The position numbers were made by a program, and so were the translations under genes. The notes beneath the pieces are model-generated. The model did no database searches and was not told the origin of the DNA. It was given only the letters and a program-made list of their open reading frames with translations. Below, one piece after another: positions 9,329 to 17,851 of a stretch of DNA of 64,000 nt; position 1 is the first letter of the stretch; every line of letters starts with the position of its first letter. Source of the stretch: Sediminibacterium soli (lineage in GTDB: Bacteria > Bacteroidota > Bacteroidia > Chitinophagales > Chitinophagaceae); NCBI RefSeq assembly GCF_009939225.1, contig NZ_JAACJR010000003.1, forward strand, positions 62,001 to 126,000, in the 5' to 3' direction.

Positions 9329-9359
9329 TTTGCAACAATGTTGCATTAGTGTAGTTTTG
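9329..9359 (+). promoter_or_regulatory. Complete Bacteroidota-type promoter of the MerC-like gene
   Basis: TTTG at 9329-9332 is followed by exactly 19 bases and then TAGTTTTG at 9352-9359. This matches the known -33/-7 layout TTTG-N19-21-TAnnTTTG. The -7 box ends six bases before the ATG, so transcription should start at or within a base or two of the start codon. Confidence 0.75.
9331..9345. promoter_or_regulatory. 15-bp 7-1-7 palindrome, candidate Fur-family operator
   Basis: TGCAACAATGTTGCA is a perfect inverted repeat of 7-1-7 form, the usual architecture of Fur, Zur and PerR sites. It overlaps the last two bases of the -33 element and fills much of the spacer of the MerC promoter, where a bound repressor would block RNA polymerase. 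The fur-like gene is in the divergent operon, about 65 bases from its start. Confidence 0.65.
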
Positions 9360-9365
9360 CCGCCC

Positions 9366-9764
9366 ATGCGTACACCTACAAAGATCAACTGGGATGCTTT
9401 GGGCATCAGCACTTCCCTGGCCTGCGCCATTCACTGCGCGCTGCTGCCATTATTTCTGACCAGTTTGCCGGTTTTCGGGGTAAACATCATCGAGAACACC
9501 GGTTTTGAATTCCTGATGGCGCTGATTGCGCTGGGTGTTGGCGTGTATTCGCTGTATCATGGAAAAAGGAAGCACCACCACCGGTGGCTGCCGATCCTTG
9601 TTTTTACCGCCGGAATTCTTTTGCTGATGGCCCGTATCATCTGGCACGAGTGGAACCTGGCACTGTTGTTACCGGCAGTTGGCGCCATCATCACCGCCCA
9701 CTACCTCAACTACCGCCTCTGCCGCGGCCACAACCACGCCCACGCAGACGACTGCGATCACTGA
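9366..9764 (+). CDS. MerC domain-containing membrane protein
   Basis: The 132-residue protein has four predicted membrane helices and the MerC-type motif SLACAIHCALLPLFL at residues ~14-28, with two cysteines and a histidine in the first helix. A His-rich loop (GKRKHHHRW) and a His/Asp/Cys-rich C-terminus (RGHNHAHADDCDH) can bind metal. MerC proteins were described as mercury uptake proteins, but there is no mer operon here. The Fur-type operator in its promoter and the SCO-fur neighbour suggest import or handling of a nutrient metal. The ATG at 9366 is chosen because an in-frame upstream start would lie inside the promoter. Confidence 0.85.
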   Translation: MRTPTKINWDALGISTSLACAIHCALLPLFLTSLPVFGVNIIENTGFEFLMALIALGVGVYSLYHGKRKHHHRWLPILVFTAGILLLMARIIWHEWNLALLLPAVGAIITAHYLNYRLCRGHNHAHADDCDH

Positions 9765-9771
9765 CGAATAT

Positions 9772-9893
9772 CGAACAGATGAACAGATGAACAGATGAAC
9801 AGATGAACAAGGAACAGATGACCGGAAAATAACACTTTTTCCTATCGACATTCATTATTCCCTGTTCATCTGTTCATCTGTTCCCTACCCTTT
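9772..9893. repeat. Intergenic repeat, GAACAGAT family: tandem copies and inverted copies
   Basis: GAACAGAT occurs four times head-to-tail from 9773 to 9804, followed by GAACAAGGAACAGATGA. Inverted copies (CTGTTCATCTGTTCATCTGT) lie at about 9862-9884 and extend into the 3' end of the PAS gene. The whole unit can fold as one hairpin between the two convergent genes and may act as a bidirectional terminator. Confidence 0.8.
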
Positions 9894-11222
9894 CGCCTCA
9901 CTCATCACCTGTTGTATCACTTTATCGAGCTGCTTGGCGGCTTTTTCGAGCATCGCGGTCACTTCCTGGGCCTGTACTTCGGTGGCGAACCCCTGTTTGG
10001 TAAGGGCCACCAGCCCGAGGATATTGGAAAGCGGCGCCCGTATTTCGTGCGACTGTATCCAGGCTATCTTTCGGAGGGTTTCATTCTGGGCTTCTATTTT
10101 TTTGGTGTAGGTATACTGCCCGGTGATATCACGTGAGATGCAGTTGACCCCTGAAACGGTTCCGTTCTCGTCTGTTATGGGATTGAAACTGACCTCCTGG
10201 TAGATATCGCGCCGGCCGATTTTATCATGCCAGGTCACTTTAAAGGACTCCCCCTTCAATGCGCGCTGGTAATGCTCATTCCATATCCGGAAAGAATTCT
10301 TTGTAAAATGACTGCTCTGGATACGCGTGATCCTGTTACCGGTCAGTTCTTCCATAAGTCGGTAAAAAGGTTCGTTGGCTATGATAATATTGTAATCGTG
10401 ATCGAGCGACCAGATCGTATCCTGTGTATTGTTGATGATGGCGCGGAGATTCCGTTCATCCTGCGCCTGTTTTTCGAGCATTTTTTTCTGTTCGGTGATA
10501 TCCATGAAATAGATGGCCACGCCTTCCGTAGTGGGATAGGCCCTGATGGATACCCAGAGATCCAACGGCTCGTAGTAATCTTCAAAATGACTGCTTACCC
10601 GGTCATTCATCACATGGTGGTACTCGATATAAGACCTGCTGCCGACGGCGGCCGAAAAATAATCCCAAAGACCTTTTCCCAGCAGGTCTTTGCGTTCGCA
10701 GTGCAGCACCTGTTCTGCGGCATGGTTCATATAGATCATTTCCCAATGCTTGTTAACGGCGAAGAAACCATCAGTGATGCTTTCCAGGATATTGGCGATG
10801 TCGGCGCTTTTTTCCTGCAATGCTTTTTCCGCCGTTAATTTTTTGTCGATATCGATTGCCAGCACCATTCTTGCACGCCGGTTTTCAAACAGGGTGCCAT
10901 GCGCGTATATATGCGCCCAGAACACTTCTCCGTTTTTGCGTTTGTGTTTCCATGCGCCAAAATCGTAATAGGGTGTGGTCTCGATATCATCAAACACCTC
11001 AAGAAAGGCAGGCAGCTCTTCTGCCGGCCTGATATCGGTTGCTTTGAGCGACAGGAATTCTTCCCGCGTATAGCCGTACTGATCCAATGCGGCGCGGTTA
11101 ACCTCCAGGAATTCGTAGGTCTCAAGGTCGTAGATATACTTGGGTGCCGGACTGTCTTCAAACAGCTGCCGGTACGTGATAAAGCCCTGGCGCTCTTTCT
11201 TAGAAGTTGACGAGACGGACAT
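9885..11222 (-). CDS. Triple-PAS signalling protein ending in a DHp-like helix pair, no ATPase domain
   Basis: The 445-residue protein has no signal peptide or membrane segment. It carries three PAS domains, at about residues 15-130 (FEDSPAPKYIYDLETYEFLEVN), 145-260 and 270-385, ending with SGVNCISRDITGQ. Then comes a histidine-kinase-like dimerisation motif IAWIQSHEIRAPLSNILGL with the candidate phospho-acceptor His near residue 396. The protein stops about 50 residues later (VIQQVMSEAKG), so the HATPase domain is absent. There is no frameshifted ATPase remnant downstream, only the repeat region. It could be a histidine phosphotransfer or sensor partner of another kinase, or act on a receiver such as the one at 27780-28241. 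That link is inference. Confidence 0.85.
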   Translation of the reverse strand: MSVSSTSKKERQGFITYRQLFEDSPAPKYIYDLETYEFLEVNRAALDQYGYTREEFLSLKATDIRPAEELPAFLEVFDDIETTPYYDFGAWKHKRKNGEVFWAHIYAHGTLFENRRARMVLAIDIDKKLTAEKALQEKSADIANILESITDGFFAVNKHWEMIYMNHAAEQVLHCERKDLLGKGLWDYFSAAVGSRSYIEYHHVMNDRVSSHFEDYYEPLDLWVSIRAYPTTEGVAIYFMDITEQKKMLEKQAQDERNLRAIINNTQDTIWSLDHDYNIIIANEPFYRLMEELTGNRITRIQSSHFTKNSFRIWNEHYQRALKGESFKVTWHDKIGRRDIYQEVSFNPITDENGTVSGVNCISRDITGQYTYTKKIEAQNETLRKIAWIQSHEIRAPLSNILGLVALTKQGFATEVQAQEVTAMLEKAAKQLDKVIQQVMSEAKG

Positions 11223-11374
11223 GCGACGGTTTTTAGGACCTTTTAAAGTTACGGATTGTAAAAGGGGATGTCAATGGGGCGGGAGGAAAATACCTAATAT
11301 TGATTAGCGATATCAAATACCGAAATCCGGCTCCCCCCTGAAACCCCCGCCAGTATTCAGCCGCAGCCCCCCCT

Positions 11375-11412
11375 TTTCCGATCTACATCGCTATTCCTTG
11401 TTCATCTGTTCA
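11375..11412. repeat. Intergenic repeat, GAACAGAT family (reverse orientation)
   Basis: TTCCGATCTACATCGCTATT followed by CCTTGTTCATCTGTTC is the reverse complement of the family consensus. It sits directly downstream of cysS in a 198-base gap that otherwise shows no gene. Confidence 0.75.
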
Positions 11413-11420
11413 AATATTTC

Positions 11421-12932
11421 CTACGCAACCGTATAGCTCATTCCCCCGTCTTTCTCATCTTTCAGCTGCACGCCCAGCGCGGACAGCTCGTTGCGGATCT
11501 TATCGCTGGTAACAAAATCTTTCCTGCTTTTGGCGTCTTTTCGGATATCGATCAGCAGCTGCAGCACACCGTCCAGTTTGCCGTTATTGTCTGCGCGTTC
11601 GTTCTTCAGTCCGAAAATATCTTCCACGAACAGTTTCATCTGCTGCTGCAGCTGTGCGGCAATATCCTTGCGCAGCGCCGCTGCGGGCAGGTGTTTGTCT
11701 TTGATGGCATTGATCACAGACACCAGCTCGAACATATTGGCCACAACCTTGGCCGTGTTGATATCATCGTTCATGAACTCGGTGAATTCATTCAGGAGTT
11801 TGTCAACTTTACCGTTCAGTTCCGGATCGGTTGCAGCGGCATCGTCGTTACCAAGCCCCTGTTGCTGGGCCAGCCAGTCATGTGCTTCGAGCAGGCGTTT
11901 CAATGCTTTTTCGGAGCCCTGTAAAGCTTCGTTGCTGAAATCGAGTGTGCCGCGGTAATGGCTCTGCAGGATAAAGAAACGGATCGTCATCGGGGCATAT
12001 GCCTGGGTAAGCAGGGGATGTTCGCCGCTGAACAGTTCGGTCAGTTTGATAACGTTGTTGTAGCTCTTACCCATCTTCTTACCGTTGATGGTGATCATGT
12101 TATTGTGCATCCAGTAGCGCGCCATCATTTTGTGGTTGCATACGGCGCTCTGGGCGATCTCGCATTCATGATGCGGGAACTGGAGGTCCATTCCGCCGCC
12201 ATGGATATCGAATTCGTCGCCTAGGTATTTACGGCTCATGGCCGAGCATTCGATATGCCATCCGGGAAAACCCTCGCCCCAGGGACTTTGCCAGCGCATG
12301 ATATGTTCTGGCGGCGCGTTTTTCCAGAGGGCGAAATCGCTTTTGTTGCGTTTCTCATCCTGGTTATCGAGTTCCCTCGTGCTTTCTATCTGGTCTTCGA
12401 GTATGCGCCCGCTGAGGATGCCATAGGGCTGACCCTCCCTGGAGAAATCGGTGTTGTATTTTTCCACGTCAAAATACACGGAGCCGTTTGTTTCGTAGGC
12501 GTATCCGTCGGCAATGATCTTTTTGATCATTTCGATCTGCTCGGTGATATGTCCGGTTGCCGTGGGTTCGATGGCGGGCGGCAGGTTATTGAGTCGTTCC
12601 ATTGCCCAGTGGTACAGCCTGGTGTATTTCTGCACCAGCTCCATCGGTTCGAGTTTTTCAAGAACGGCTTTCTTACTGATCTTGTCTTCCGCTTCGCGGC
12701 CTTCTTCTTCAAAATGGCCGGCGTCGGTGAGGTTGCGTACATACCTCACCTTGTACCCGAGGTGCATCAGGTACCTGTACAATACATCGAAGGTTATATA
12801 CGGACGGGCATGCCCGAGATGGCTCTCGCCGCTTACGGTTGGTCCGCACACATACATACCCACATAGGGCGGGTTGATGGGTGTGAACACTTCTTTCTGG
12901 CGCTTGAGGGAATTGTATACTTTGAGTGACAT
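11421..12932 (-). CDS. cysS: Cysteine--tRNA ligase
   Basis: The 503-residue protein has the class I aminoacyl-tRNA synthetase signature. The zinc-site/HIGH region reads [20 protein letters not shown] near residues 25-45, with HLGH as the HIGH box. [20 protein letters not shown] carries further zinc and cysteine-recognition residues. The KMSKS loop reads [11 protein letters not shown], with Gly in the third place of the motif. It charges tRNA-Cys in the cytoplasm. The start ATG is 114 bases downstream of the endonuclease gene, which runs in the same direction. Confidence 0.96.
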   Translation of the reverse strand: MSLKVYNSLKRQKEVFTPINPPYVGMYVCGPTVSGESHLGHARPYITFDVLYRYLMHLGYKVRYVRNLTDAGHFEEEGREAEDKISKKAVLEKLEPMELVQKYTRLYHWAMERLNNLPPAIEPTATGHITEQIEMIKKIIADGYAYETNGSVYFDVEKYNTDFSREGQPYGILSGRILEDQIESTRELDNQDEKRNKSDFALWKNAPPEHIMRWQSPWGEGFPGWHIECSAMSRKYLGDEFDIHGGGMDLQFPHHECEIAQSAVCNHKMMARYWMHNNMITINGKKMGKSYNNVIKLTELFSGEHPLLTQAYAPMTIRFFILQSHYRGTLDFSNEALQGSEKALKRLLEAHDWLAQQQGLGNDDAAATDPELNGKVDKLLNEFTEFMNDDINTAKVVANMFELVSVINAIKDKHLPAAALRKDIAAQLQQQMKLFVEDIFGLKNERADNNGKLDGVLQLLIDIRKDAKSRKDFVTSDKIRNELSALGVQLKDEKDGGMSYTVA

Positions 12933-13046
12933 TGTTTGAATTTGAGACGTTAGGAGATCAATACAGGAACTTTTCCGGTAACGGAAGCATCAGCAGCAAC
13001 AACAACAGGCGTATGCGTGAATCTGTCTCATAGTGTAACGAAGGTA

Positions 13047-14150
13047 TTATTTTTTAACCAGAATGTCGGACACCAGCATCAGGTGATCGCTCAGGTTCTC
13101 ATCGATCATATCGAACTGTTTTATTTCGAACCTGCGCGAGGCGAGGATATAATCAATGCGAAGTGTGGGTGCAAGGGAAATAAAGCTTCTGCCGATCGCA
13201 AAACCCTTTTGCAGAAAAGCATCCTGCTGCCCGCCTTTGATATGGAAATAGGCGAATGAATTGGGCACATCGTTAAAATCGCCGCAGATGATGGCGGGAT
13301 AAGGACTTTTATCCATTTCCTCCCTTACCATGGTGGCCTGGGTGCCGCGGCGTACAAAGGCAAGTCGCATTTTTCGCGCAAGGCTCCTGGATGCGGCCAG
13401 GTTGCCGTCTTCCTGTTCGCGTATCTTCTCCAGGTCGCTGTAGTCCTCGGGTTTGAATTTGAACGACTGCAGGTGCGTGGTAAACACGCGCATGGTATCG
13501 GGGCCTTTTACCAGGTCAACATAAATCAGACTCTCGGCAACTGGGTATTTGATCCTTCCCGAATCGATAACGGGGTATTTGGAGAAAATAATACAGCCCG
13601 AAAGATAACGGCCGCTGTCGCGCTGGTAATCGCGTGAAAAATAATGATAGGGATACAGCCTACGGAACAGGGAGATATTGTCTGCGGACGCAGCCGTATT
13701 GAACTCCTGCATGCAGATAACATCGGGCTCGTATTTCAGTATGCTGGCGGCGAGTTCGTTGGGGGCAAGCTTCCGGGCTTCCCGGCTGTTTGAGAGGCCG
13801 TTGAAGCTCTGTACGTTCCAGTCAACAATACGCAGGGCGTTCTGCGGTTTGCGTTTGGTAAAGCCCGCACCGGGATGCCAGGCAAAAACCACGGCCAGCT
13901 GCTGCCAGCCGATGGCCAGGGTAAGCAGGGAAAGCAATGCCCATCTGGGTTTTACAATCAGCCAGAAGATCAGGAAAAATACCAGGCCCAGGATCAGGTA
14001 AGGAACGGCGAGTCCTGCAAAACCGGTGATCCACCATTTGTTGGGGTTTACATAAGGTGTCAGGCAGGCCAGCAGAAAAACAAGGCTTACCAGCATATTC
14101 ACACCAACGGTTATCGCTTTCAGTGCGCGGCGAAAGAAATTCCTGGCCAT
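13047..14150 (-). CDS. Endonuclease/exonuclease/phosphatase family protein, membrane-anchored
   Basis: The 367-residue protein starts with three hydrophobic segments (MARNFFRRALKAITVGVNMLV..., WWITGFAGLAVPYLILGLVFF..., WALLSLLTLAIGWQQLAVVF) and then an EEP fold. Diagnostic motifs are LRIVDWNVQSFNG, DVICMQEFN (catalytic Glu), YPAIICGDFNDVPNSFAYF (GDFND) and the C-terminal SDHLMLVSDI (SDH). The catalytic domain probably faces the periplasm. The substrate could be nucleic acid, a phospholipid or a sugar phosphate, and cannot be assigned. TAATTTTA, one base from the -7 consensus, lies three bases before the ATG. Confidence 0.85.
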   Translation of the reverse strand: MARNFFRRALKAITVGVNMLVSLVFLLACLTPYVNPNKWWITGFAGLAVPYLILGLVFFLIFWLIVKPRWALLSLLTLAIGWQQLAVVFAWHPGAGFTKRKPQNALRIVDWNVQSFNGLSNSREARKLAPNELAASILKYEPDVICMQEFNTAASADNISLFRRLYPYHYFSRDYQRDSGRYLSGCIIFSKYPVIDSGRIKYPVAESLIYVDLVKGPDTMRVFTTHLQSFKFKPEDYSDLEKIREQEDGNLAASRSLARKMRLAFVRRGTQATMVREEMDKSPYPAIICGDFNDVPNSFAYFHIKGGQQDAFLQKGFAIGRSFISLAPTLRIDYILASRRFEIKQFDMIDENLSDHLMLVSDILVKK

Positions 14151-14189
14151 ACCTAAAATTAGTTAAAACCGGCGATAGAAGAAAAGGAC

Positions 14190-14300
14190 AGGGGAACAGA
14201 AGAACAGATGAACAAGGAATAACGAATGTAGATCGGAAAGGAGGAGGAGGGAATATTGAACAGCGGAACAAGGAATAGCGAATGTTGATCGGAAATAGGA
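14190..14300. repeat. Intergenic repeat, GAACAGAT family, two tandem units
   Basis: Two direct copies occur: GAACAGATGAACAAGGAATA with ACGAATGTAGATCGGAAAGG (about 14202-14241), and GCGGAACAAGGAATAGCG with AATGTTGATCGGAAATAGG (14262-14299). They are separated by a purine run (GAGGAGGAGGGAA). The repeats lie in the 258-base gap between the endonuclease and the pseudo-rhomboid gene, which holds no gene. Confidence 0.8.
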
Positions 14301-14408
14301 ATAAGTAGCGATCAAGACTTCATCTGTCAGCCTGGCTGCTTTCCGGAACACTGAAACCCCTCCAATCCAACTCACGCCAACTCACGTTTTGTGTTTCACG
14401 CTCACCCC

Positions 14409-15326
14409 TCACAAATCCTCCCGGCTGGCCCTTTCGAGGAATGCTTTTTCCTCGTCTGTAAGCTGGTCGTAGCCGTGGCGGTGGATTTTTTCGAGTATGG
14501 TGTCCAGCCGCTGCTGGGTGATGTTGGCGGTTTTTTCAAAAGGCTTGCGGTCGGCCCGGTAATAAAGCCGGTTCTTTTGTCCGCCGCTTTTTTTCTCGGG
14601 ATTGAAGAGATCGTTGAGCCAGTCTGTCAACCGGTTCATCCACAGGCTCCAGTCCCTGCCTTTGCGCAGCTGCCTGGCAAAAAGAAAACCTGTTGCCGCC
14701 GCACCGGTATGCGAGGCCGCGATGGCTATATTGCCTTTACCCATCGTGGAGAAATCGATGAGCACGTACACCACGGTAATCACCCAAAGCGGTATGCCTC
14801 CGTTGATCATCGGGAAAAAGCGGTAATCGGGTGCGATCACCGTAATGGCGATGGCGATGGCCATTACTGCGGCGCCTGCGCCCATCACGCTATCGGCGCT
14901 GTTACTGCCGGGTACCAGGTTGGCAGTGAGCAAAAATACCAGGGCCCCTGCAACGGCGCCGTAGAGGTATACGGGGATCAGTTTGTTGTTGCCGATCATA
15001 TCCTGCAAAAGATAGCCGAAGAACCAGAGCCATACCATGCTGCTTACCAGGTGCCAGAAGCCAAAATGGGTAAACAGGTGGGTGAGCAGGGTCCAGGGTC
15101 TGGCTGCAAATGCTTCTGCGGAAGCAGGCAGTACGAGCCAGTTGAGCACCTGGCGGTGGAACTGCTCCATGGGAATATCGGAGAGCTGGTAAATAACGCT
15201 GACCATGTGAATGATGACAAACATGATCATATTGGCCGCAAACAACAATACAAGACCGTTGTTCGGCTGCCCGAGCAGGGTTTTCTTTTTTCTGGGAGAA
15301 GCAGATGTTACCATCGGTAAAAACAT
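14409..15326 (-). CDS. Rhomboid-like membrane protein lacking the catalytic serine (pseudoprotease), DUF6576-type tail
   Basis: The 305-residue protein has six or seven membrane helices and rhomboid landmarks: LLTHLFTHFGFWHLVSSMVWL (loop 1/helix 2) and the conserved histidine in AIAASHTGAAATG. At the place of the active-site motif GASG it reads SVMGAGAAVMA. The DNA codes Gly-Ala-Gly-Ala (reverse of 14868-14879), so the nucleophile serine is replaced by glycine. A soluble C-terminal tail of ~85 residues contains ITQQRLDTILEKIHRHGYDQ. It follows the active rhomboid gene by seven bases. By analogy with eukaryotic iRhoms it may bind rather than cut substrates. A second possible ATG lies at 15314. 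Confidence 0.87.
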   Translation of the reverse strand: MFLPMVTSASPRKKKTLLGQPNNGLVLLFAANMIMFVIIHMVSVIYQLSDIPMEQFHRQVLNWLVLPASAEAFAARPWTLLTHLFTHFGFWHLVSSMVWLWFFGYLLQDMIGNNKLIPVYLYGAVAGALVFLLTANLVPGSNSADSVMGAGAAVMAIAIAITVIAPDYRFFPMINGGIPLWVITVVYVLIDFSTMGKGNIAIAASHTGAAATGFLFARQLRKGRDWSLWMNRLTDWLNDLFNPEKKSGGQKNRLYYRADRKPFEKTANITQQRLDTILEKIHRHGYDQLTDEEKAFLERASREDL

Positions 15327-15333
15327 TGAGTGC

Positions 15334-16170
15334 CTAATACATGGTTTTGCGGTTTGTTCTGTTCCAGGTGATCACGATGAGCAAACCTACCACCGCGCCG
15401 CCGATATGCGCCCAGTGAGCGATATTATCGCCCGCCGAGTTCCTGATACCCTCATACAATTCAAATGCCCCATAGATCAGCACAAACCATTTTGCCTTGA
15501 TGGGGAAAAGCATGTAGATATAGAGATAGGTATTGGGAAACAGGTAACCGAAAGCCGCCAGTATGCCGAACACCGCCCCGCTTGCACCGAGGGTGGCTGA
15601 ATTGATCCTGCCTTCGTAAAACGAAGTGACTGCTTCCATCACCTTGCCCGAAACCATACTGTTGCCCGGGCCCATCCGCAGTGCCTGGATCAGCTCGCCC
15701 CTGTTCACAAAACCGATATCGTCGTACCGGGCGATAAAACTGATAAGCGCATCATTGGAACGGCCGGCGGTTTGCTCCTGTACCACGGCGGCATAGTCGT
15801 TAAGGATGGGTATCATTTCATAACTCAGGAACAACAGGTGTATCAGCGCTGCGCCGAGACCGCAGATCAGGTAAAATATGATAAACCGCTTGGTGCCCCA
15901 TACATTCTCTAGTACAGAGCCAAACATCCATAACGCCAGCATATTGAAAAAGATATGCGAGAACCCGCCATGCATAAACAGGTGGGTTACCAGTTGCCAG
16001 GGTCTGAACAGCGGGCTCTGCCATGCGTGCAATGCAAACGTATCGTCAATGGAAAACCCGGTGGCCGGTCCGCCAAGGGTCTGCTGCGCAAGAAAACACA
16101 GCACATTGATGATCAAAAGATTTTTAATGGCCGGCGGCAATATCTCAAATCGACTGGGTCGGAACTCCAT
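15334..16170 (-). CDS. Rhomboid family intramembrane serine protease
   Basis: The 278-residue protein shows a full rhomboid catalytic set. LVTHLFMHGGFSHIFFNMLAL carries the HxxxN motif, NSATLGASGAVFGILAAFGY has the nucleophile serine in GASG near residue 196, and NIAHWAHIGGAVVGLL has the catalytic histidine. It cleaves membrane-spanning substrates in the inner membrane; targets are unknown. The ATG overlaps the stop codon of rlmD by one base (TAATG), and the pseudo-rhomboid follows seven bases later, so the three genes form one operon. Confidence 0.92.
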   Translation of the reverse strand: MEFRPSRFEILPPAIKNLLIINVLCFLAQQTLGGPATGFSIDDTFALHAWQSPLFRPWQLVTHLFMHGGFSHIFFNMLALWMFGSVLENVWGTKRFIIFYLICGLGAALIHLLFLSYEMIPILNDYAAVVQEQTAGRSNDALISFIARYDDIGFVNRGELIQALRMGPGNSMVSGKVMEAVTSFYEGRINSATLGASGAVFGILAAFGYLFPNTYLYIYMLFPIKAKWFVLIYGAFELYEGIRNSAGDNIAHWAHIGGAVVGLLIVITWNRTNRKTMY

Positions 16171-17591
16171 TAGGCTTTGTGTTTTAACTGAACCACGTTT
16201 TCTATATGCAAGGTATGCGGGAACATGTCAACCGGCTGAATTTTTTCGACAGAATATTTTTCTGCCAGCAGACCCAGATCGCGGGCCTGTGTGGCGGGGT
16301 TGCAGCTTACGTACACAATGGTGGGCGCCGCTATTTCGAGCAGTTTTTTCACCAGTTTCTCGTGCATGCCCGCCCTCGGAGGATCGGTGATGATGACATC
16401 GGGTCTGCCGTGTTCCGCAAAAAATGCATCATCGCATATATCGATCACATCGCCCGTAAAAAATGAGGCGTGTGTGATGCCGTTCAGCTCCGCATTTTTC
16501 TTCGCATCAGTGATGGCATCGTCCACCACTTCCACGCCGATGATCCTGGCGGCCTGTTTGCTGACAAAAATGCCGATGCTGCCGGTGCCGCAGTAAAGAT
16601 CGTACACCGTTTGCGTGCCGTCCAGTTCCGCAAAATCGCGCGTTACCCGGTACAGTTTTTCTGCCTGCCTTGTATTGGTCTGAAAAAACGATTTCGGGCT
16701 GATGATGAACCGGAAATCCTCGAGTTTCTCCTCAATATATCCCTTGCCGGAGTGGGTCTGTGGTTCCAGTCCCTGCAGACTGTCGTTGCGCTTGGTATTG
16801 ATCGTATACAGCAGTGTGGTGATCTGTGGAAAATCGCGAAGCAGCCGGTCGAGCAGTTGTTGCCTGTGATCCGCATCTTCGTAGCCCAGCATGATGTTGA
16901 TCATCAGCCCGCCGGTGCTGCTGTTGCGTACAAACATATTGCGCAGCCAGCCATGGTGCTGTTTGATATTGTAAAACGGCAGCTGGTGTTCAATGGCAAA
17001 TGCCGCTGCCGCTTTTCGTATCAGGTTGGTGGGTTCTTCCTGCAGGTGACAGGTATCGATCTCCACCACCTTATCAAAAAAACCACGCACATGGAAACCT
17101 GCAGCGCCGGGTCCGTCAAAAGATTCACCGGCTTCTTTCATTCGCCTGAACTCGGCATCGGGTATATATTTTCCGGTGGCGAATGTATACTCCATCTTGT
17201 TACGGTACCTGCGGGTTTCATCCGCGCCGATAATGGGCATCATTTCCGGTAAGGGAATGCGGCCGATGCGTGTCAGGTTATCGCTCACCTGCTGCTGTTT
17301 GTACTGCAGTTGTTTCTGGTACGGCAGCATCTGCCACTGGCAACCTCCGCAAACGCCGAAATGCGCGCAGAACGGATCCACCCGATCGGGCGAAAAAGAA
17401 CGTATGGCCACCGCCTGTCCTTCGGCCCAGTCGGCTTTGTTTTTAGACAGACGCACATCCACGGTATCGCCCGGCACGGCTCCTTCGATAAAAACGACTT
17501 TCCCATCCACCCTGGCCAGCGATTTGCCTTCGGCTGCATAGTCTTCCACGGTGATATTCTCGAGTATGACCTGTTTTTTCTGTTTTCTCAC
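16170..17591 (-). CDS. rlmD: 23S rRNA (uracil-C5)-methyltransferase, RlmD/TrmA family
   Basis: With the GTG start at 17591 the protein has 473 residues and begins MRKQKKQVILENITVEDYA. It has an N-terminal TRAM domain (VFIEGAVPGDTVDVRLSKNK), an iron-sulfur cysteine cluster (DPFCAHFGVCGGCQWQ, with a further cysteine near DTCHLQ), a SAM-binding motif (TVYDLYCGTGSIGIFVSKQA), DPPRAG and the catalytic cysteine in IVYVSCNPATQARDL. It methylates a uridine of 23S rRNA; RlmD versus RlmCD specificity is not certain. An upstream in-frame ATG at 17693 would put the promoter and a repeat inside the gene and is rejected. The exact -7 box lies four bases before the GTG. Confidence 0.9.
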   Translation of the reverse strand: MRKQKKQVILENITVEDYAAEGKSLARVDGKVVFIEGAVPGDTVDVRLSKNKADWAEGQAVAIRSFSPDRVDPFCAHFGVCGGCQWQMLPYQKQLQYKQQQVSDNLTRIGRIPLPEMMPIIGADETRRYRNKMEYTFATGKYIPDAEFRRMKEAGESFDGPGAAGFHVRGFFDKVVEIDTCHLQEEPTNLIRKAAAAFAIEHQLPFYNIKQHHGWLRNMFVRNSSTGGLMINIMLGYEDADHRQQLLDRLLRDFPQITTLLYTINTKRNDSLQGLEPQTHSGKGYIEEKLEDFRFIISPKSFFQTNTRQAEKLYRVTRDFAELDGTQTVYDLYCGTGSIGIFVSKQAARIIGVEVVDDAITDAKKNAELNGITHASFFTGDVIDICDDAFFAEHGRPDVIITDPPRAGMHEKLVKKLLEIAAPTIVYVSCNPATQARDLGLLAEKYSVEKIQPVDMFPHTLHIENVVQLKHKA

Positions 17592-17595
17592 GGCG

Positions 17596-17603
17596 CAAAG
17601 GTA
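17596..17603 (-). promoter_or_regulatory. -7 box of rlmD, four bases from the start codon
   Basis: The reverse strand reads TACCTTTG, then CGCC, then the GTG start. The exact -7 match fixes the start codon and predicts an mRNA that begins at or next to it. Confidence 0.65.
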
Positions 17604-17617
17604 AGGTACGCTGATTT

Positions 17618-17737
17618 CGGATTCCGGATTAATGGATTCAGGATTCGCGGATTTTTTTGAAATAATCGGCTGTCCTGTTTTTCTTCTCAGCAATCATCCC
17701 CAAGTTAAAAATCCACTAATCCGGAATCCGCGAATCC
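17618..17737. repeat. Inverted repeat, GGATTCGCGGATT family
   Basis: CGGATTCCGGATTAATGGAT at 17618 pairs with ATCCACTAATCCGGAATCCG at 17711 (one mismatch over 21 bases counting flanks). GGATTCGCGGATTTTTTT also lies in the left arm and CGCGAATCC in the right arm. The unit occupies the gap between the divergent rlmD and TlpA-like genes. A second member lies at 56647-56739. Confidence 0.8.
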
Positions 17738-17851
17738 ATAATTTATCAATCCTTCATCCTCTTTGTTAAAATTTGCAGCGACCGGCCGCTTTGAAGGGGC
17801 TGGGGTTTTGCAGGCATTTTATTGGTTATTTTTACGCATCATACCTTTCTT

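Noticed and set aside
9366..9764. MerC-like gene as part of a mercury resistance operon
   Set aside because: No merR, merA, merT or merP is present, and the local regulator is of the Fur family.
9773..9804. Tandem 8-base repeats as a possible CRISPR array or VNTR regulator
   Set aside because: Units are contiguous with no spacers and belong to the dispersed GAACAGAT family; no cas genes are present.
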